Assembly (NCBI GenBank): GCA_022545745.1
Contig: JACZQL010000111.1
Coordinates: 1 to 5,783, forward strand
DNA length: 5,783 nt
From: Deltaproteobacteria bacterium
GTDB lineage: Bacteria > Desulfobacterota_B > Binatia > UBA9968
Direction of reading: 5' to 3'
Shown here piece after piece: positions 5,502 through 5,783 of this stretch. Within the stretch, counting starts at the first letter, position 1. Each line of letters begins with the position of its first letter. Below the pieces are notes generated by a model. That model ran no database searches. It saw nothing but the letters and a program-made list of their open reading frames with translations, and was not told where the DNA came from. A program made the position numbers and the translations under genes.

Positions 5502-5609
5502 GGTCAACCTCCCAGGTTCTCGTTCTCCCATACCCGGAGTTGCCCTATCCAGGCAAGTTTCAAAACCACTTCATGAGCTAAACAAAAACTATGCCGACAA
5601 CTGAACGGA
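5502..5609. other. Gap between the two right-hand minus-strand genes
   Basis: The 108 bases hold the SD of the small exported protein gene (GGGAGGT, minus strand, about 5508-5514) and an AT-richer stretch near 5565-5595 that could hold a promoter. I found no hexamer pair close to the sigma70 consensus at correct spacing and no terminator hairpin. Confidence 0.4.
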
Positions 5610-5765
5610 TCACTCCCACCGCCGATCCGGGCCACCAACACCCGTCGGACGTTTGGTGCCCATGCATCCACCGGCCGCCAGGCCGGCTGCACCCCCTACG
5701 CCGGCCAGTACAGCCCGGCGAGTCAAGCCGCCCTGCGGCACACGGTTTGGATCAGCCTTTGACAT
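5610..5765 (-). CDS. Short Tat-signal reading frame (51 aa), small lipoprotein-like or truncated gene
   Basis: ATG 5765 follows GAGGAGC at good spacing. The product begins MSKADPNRVPQGGLTRRAVL, then AGVGGAAGLAAGGCMGTKRP. This is a twin-arginine signal (TRRAVLAG) followed by a hydrophobic stretch and a Cys at 34 in A-G-G-C, a weak lipobox. Only 17 residues follow before TGA 5610-5612. A signal with almost no mature domain suggests either a very small exported peptide or a gene broken just after its leader. The SD and intact leader argue that translation starts here. It points the same way as the small exported protein gene 108 bases downstream. Confidence 0.5.
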   Translation of the reverse strand: MSKADPNRVPQGGLTRRAVLAGVGGAAGLAAGGCMGTKRPTGVGGPDRRWE

Positions 5766-5783
5766 TACCCTGCTCCTCATCCA

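Noticed and set aside
5550..5570. Sigma54-like GG...GC pattern upstream of the small exported protein gene.
   Set aside because: The GG-GC spacing is 11 rather than 10 and the flanking bases do not match the consensus.
5034..5576. 180-codon plus-strand open frame opposite the small exported protein gene.
   Set aside because: The minus strand has a signal peptide, SD and coherent composition; the plus-strand product has none of these.

Overview
The window looks like chromosomal accessory DNA from an uncultured, probably Gram-negative bacterium. The evidence is Sec and Tat export signals, a molybdenum hydroxylase and several TTG/GTG starts with good Shine-Dalgarno (SD) sites. I cannot name the lineage. 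The left five sixths is moderately GC-rich. The last ~800 bases are clearly richer (73% G+C counted by hand in 5161-5220, against 52% in 4441-4500) and may have a different origin.

Left part, minus strand (1-1070): the N-terminal 180 residues of a xanthine dehydrogenase / CO dehydrogenase-type molybdenum-binding subunit run off the left edge. The gene starts at a TTG with a strong SD and has its own sigma70-like promoter. Upstream of it are the remains of an amidohydrolase_2-family gene. Its promoter, SD and start codon survive, but the N-terminal piece is joined directly to the C-terminal piece and the reading frame is broken twice.

Centre, plus strand (1187-3559): three genes in close order encode an exported FGE/SUMF1-fold protein without the usual catalytic cysteines, a short-chain dehydrogenase-fold protein that has lost the classical Ser-Tyr-Lys catalytic residues, and an exported methionine sulfoxide reductase A. 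The last two lie 8 bases apart and are almost certainly co-transcribed.

Next comes a 238-bp miniature inverted-repeat element (3610-3847) with perfect 19-bp ends bounded by TA. It ends against the ribosome binding site of a YjbQ-family gene. That gene is followed 25 bases later by a dienelactone hydrolase-family gene.

The dienelactone hydrolase is abnormal at its C-terminus. After residue ~228 the family sequence stops and a short Arg/Ala tail begins, at a 24-bp near-palindrome. The next recognisable sequence is on the opposite strand: a 41-codon internal scrap of a DUF1553/PSD1-domain protein. It is followed upstream by a small exported Met/His-rich protein and a 51-codon Tat-signal reading frame. 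This is either a real rearrangement breakpoint or a chimeric assembly join.

I see no CRISPR array, tRNA, rRNA or intact transposase. The most unusual items are the decayed amidohydrolase with an intact promoter, the catalytic-residue-less SDR next to a cysteine-less FGE-fold protein, the mini-element touching the yjbQ ribosome binding site, and the composite junction near 4989-5153.
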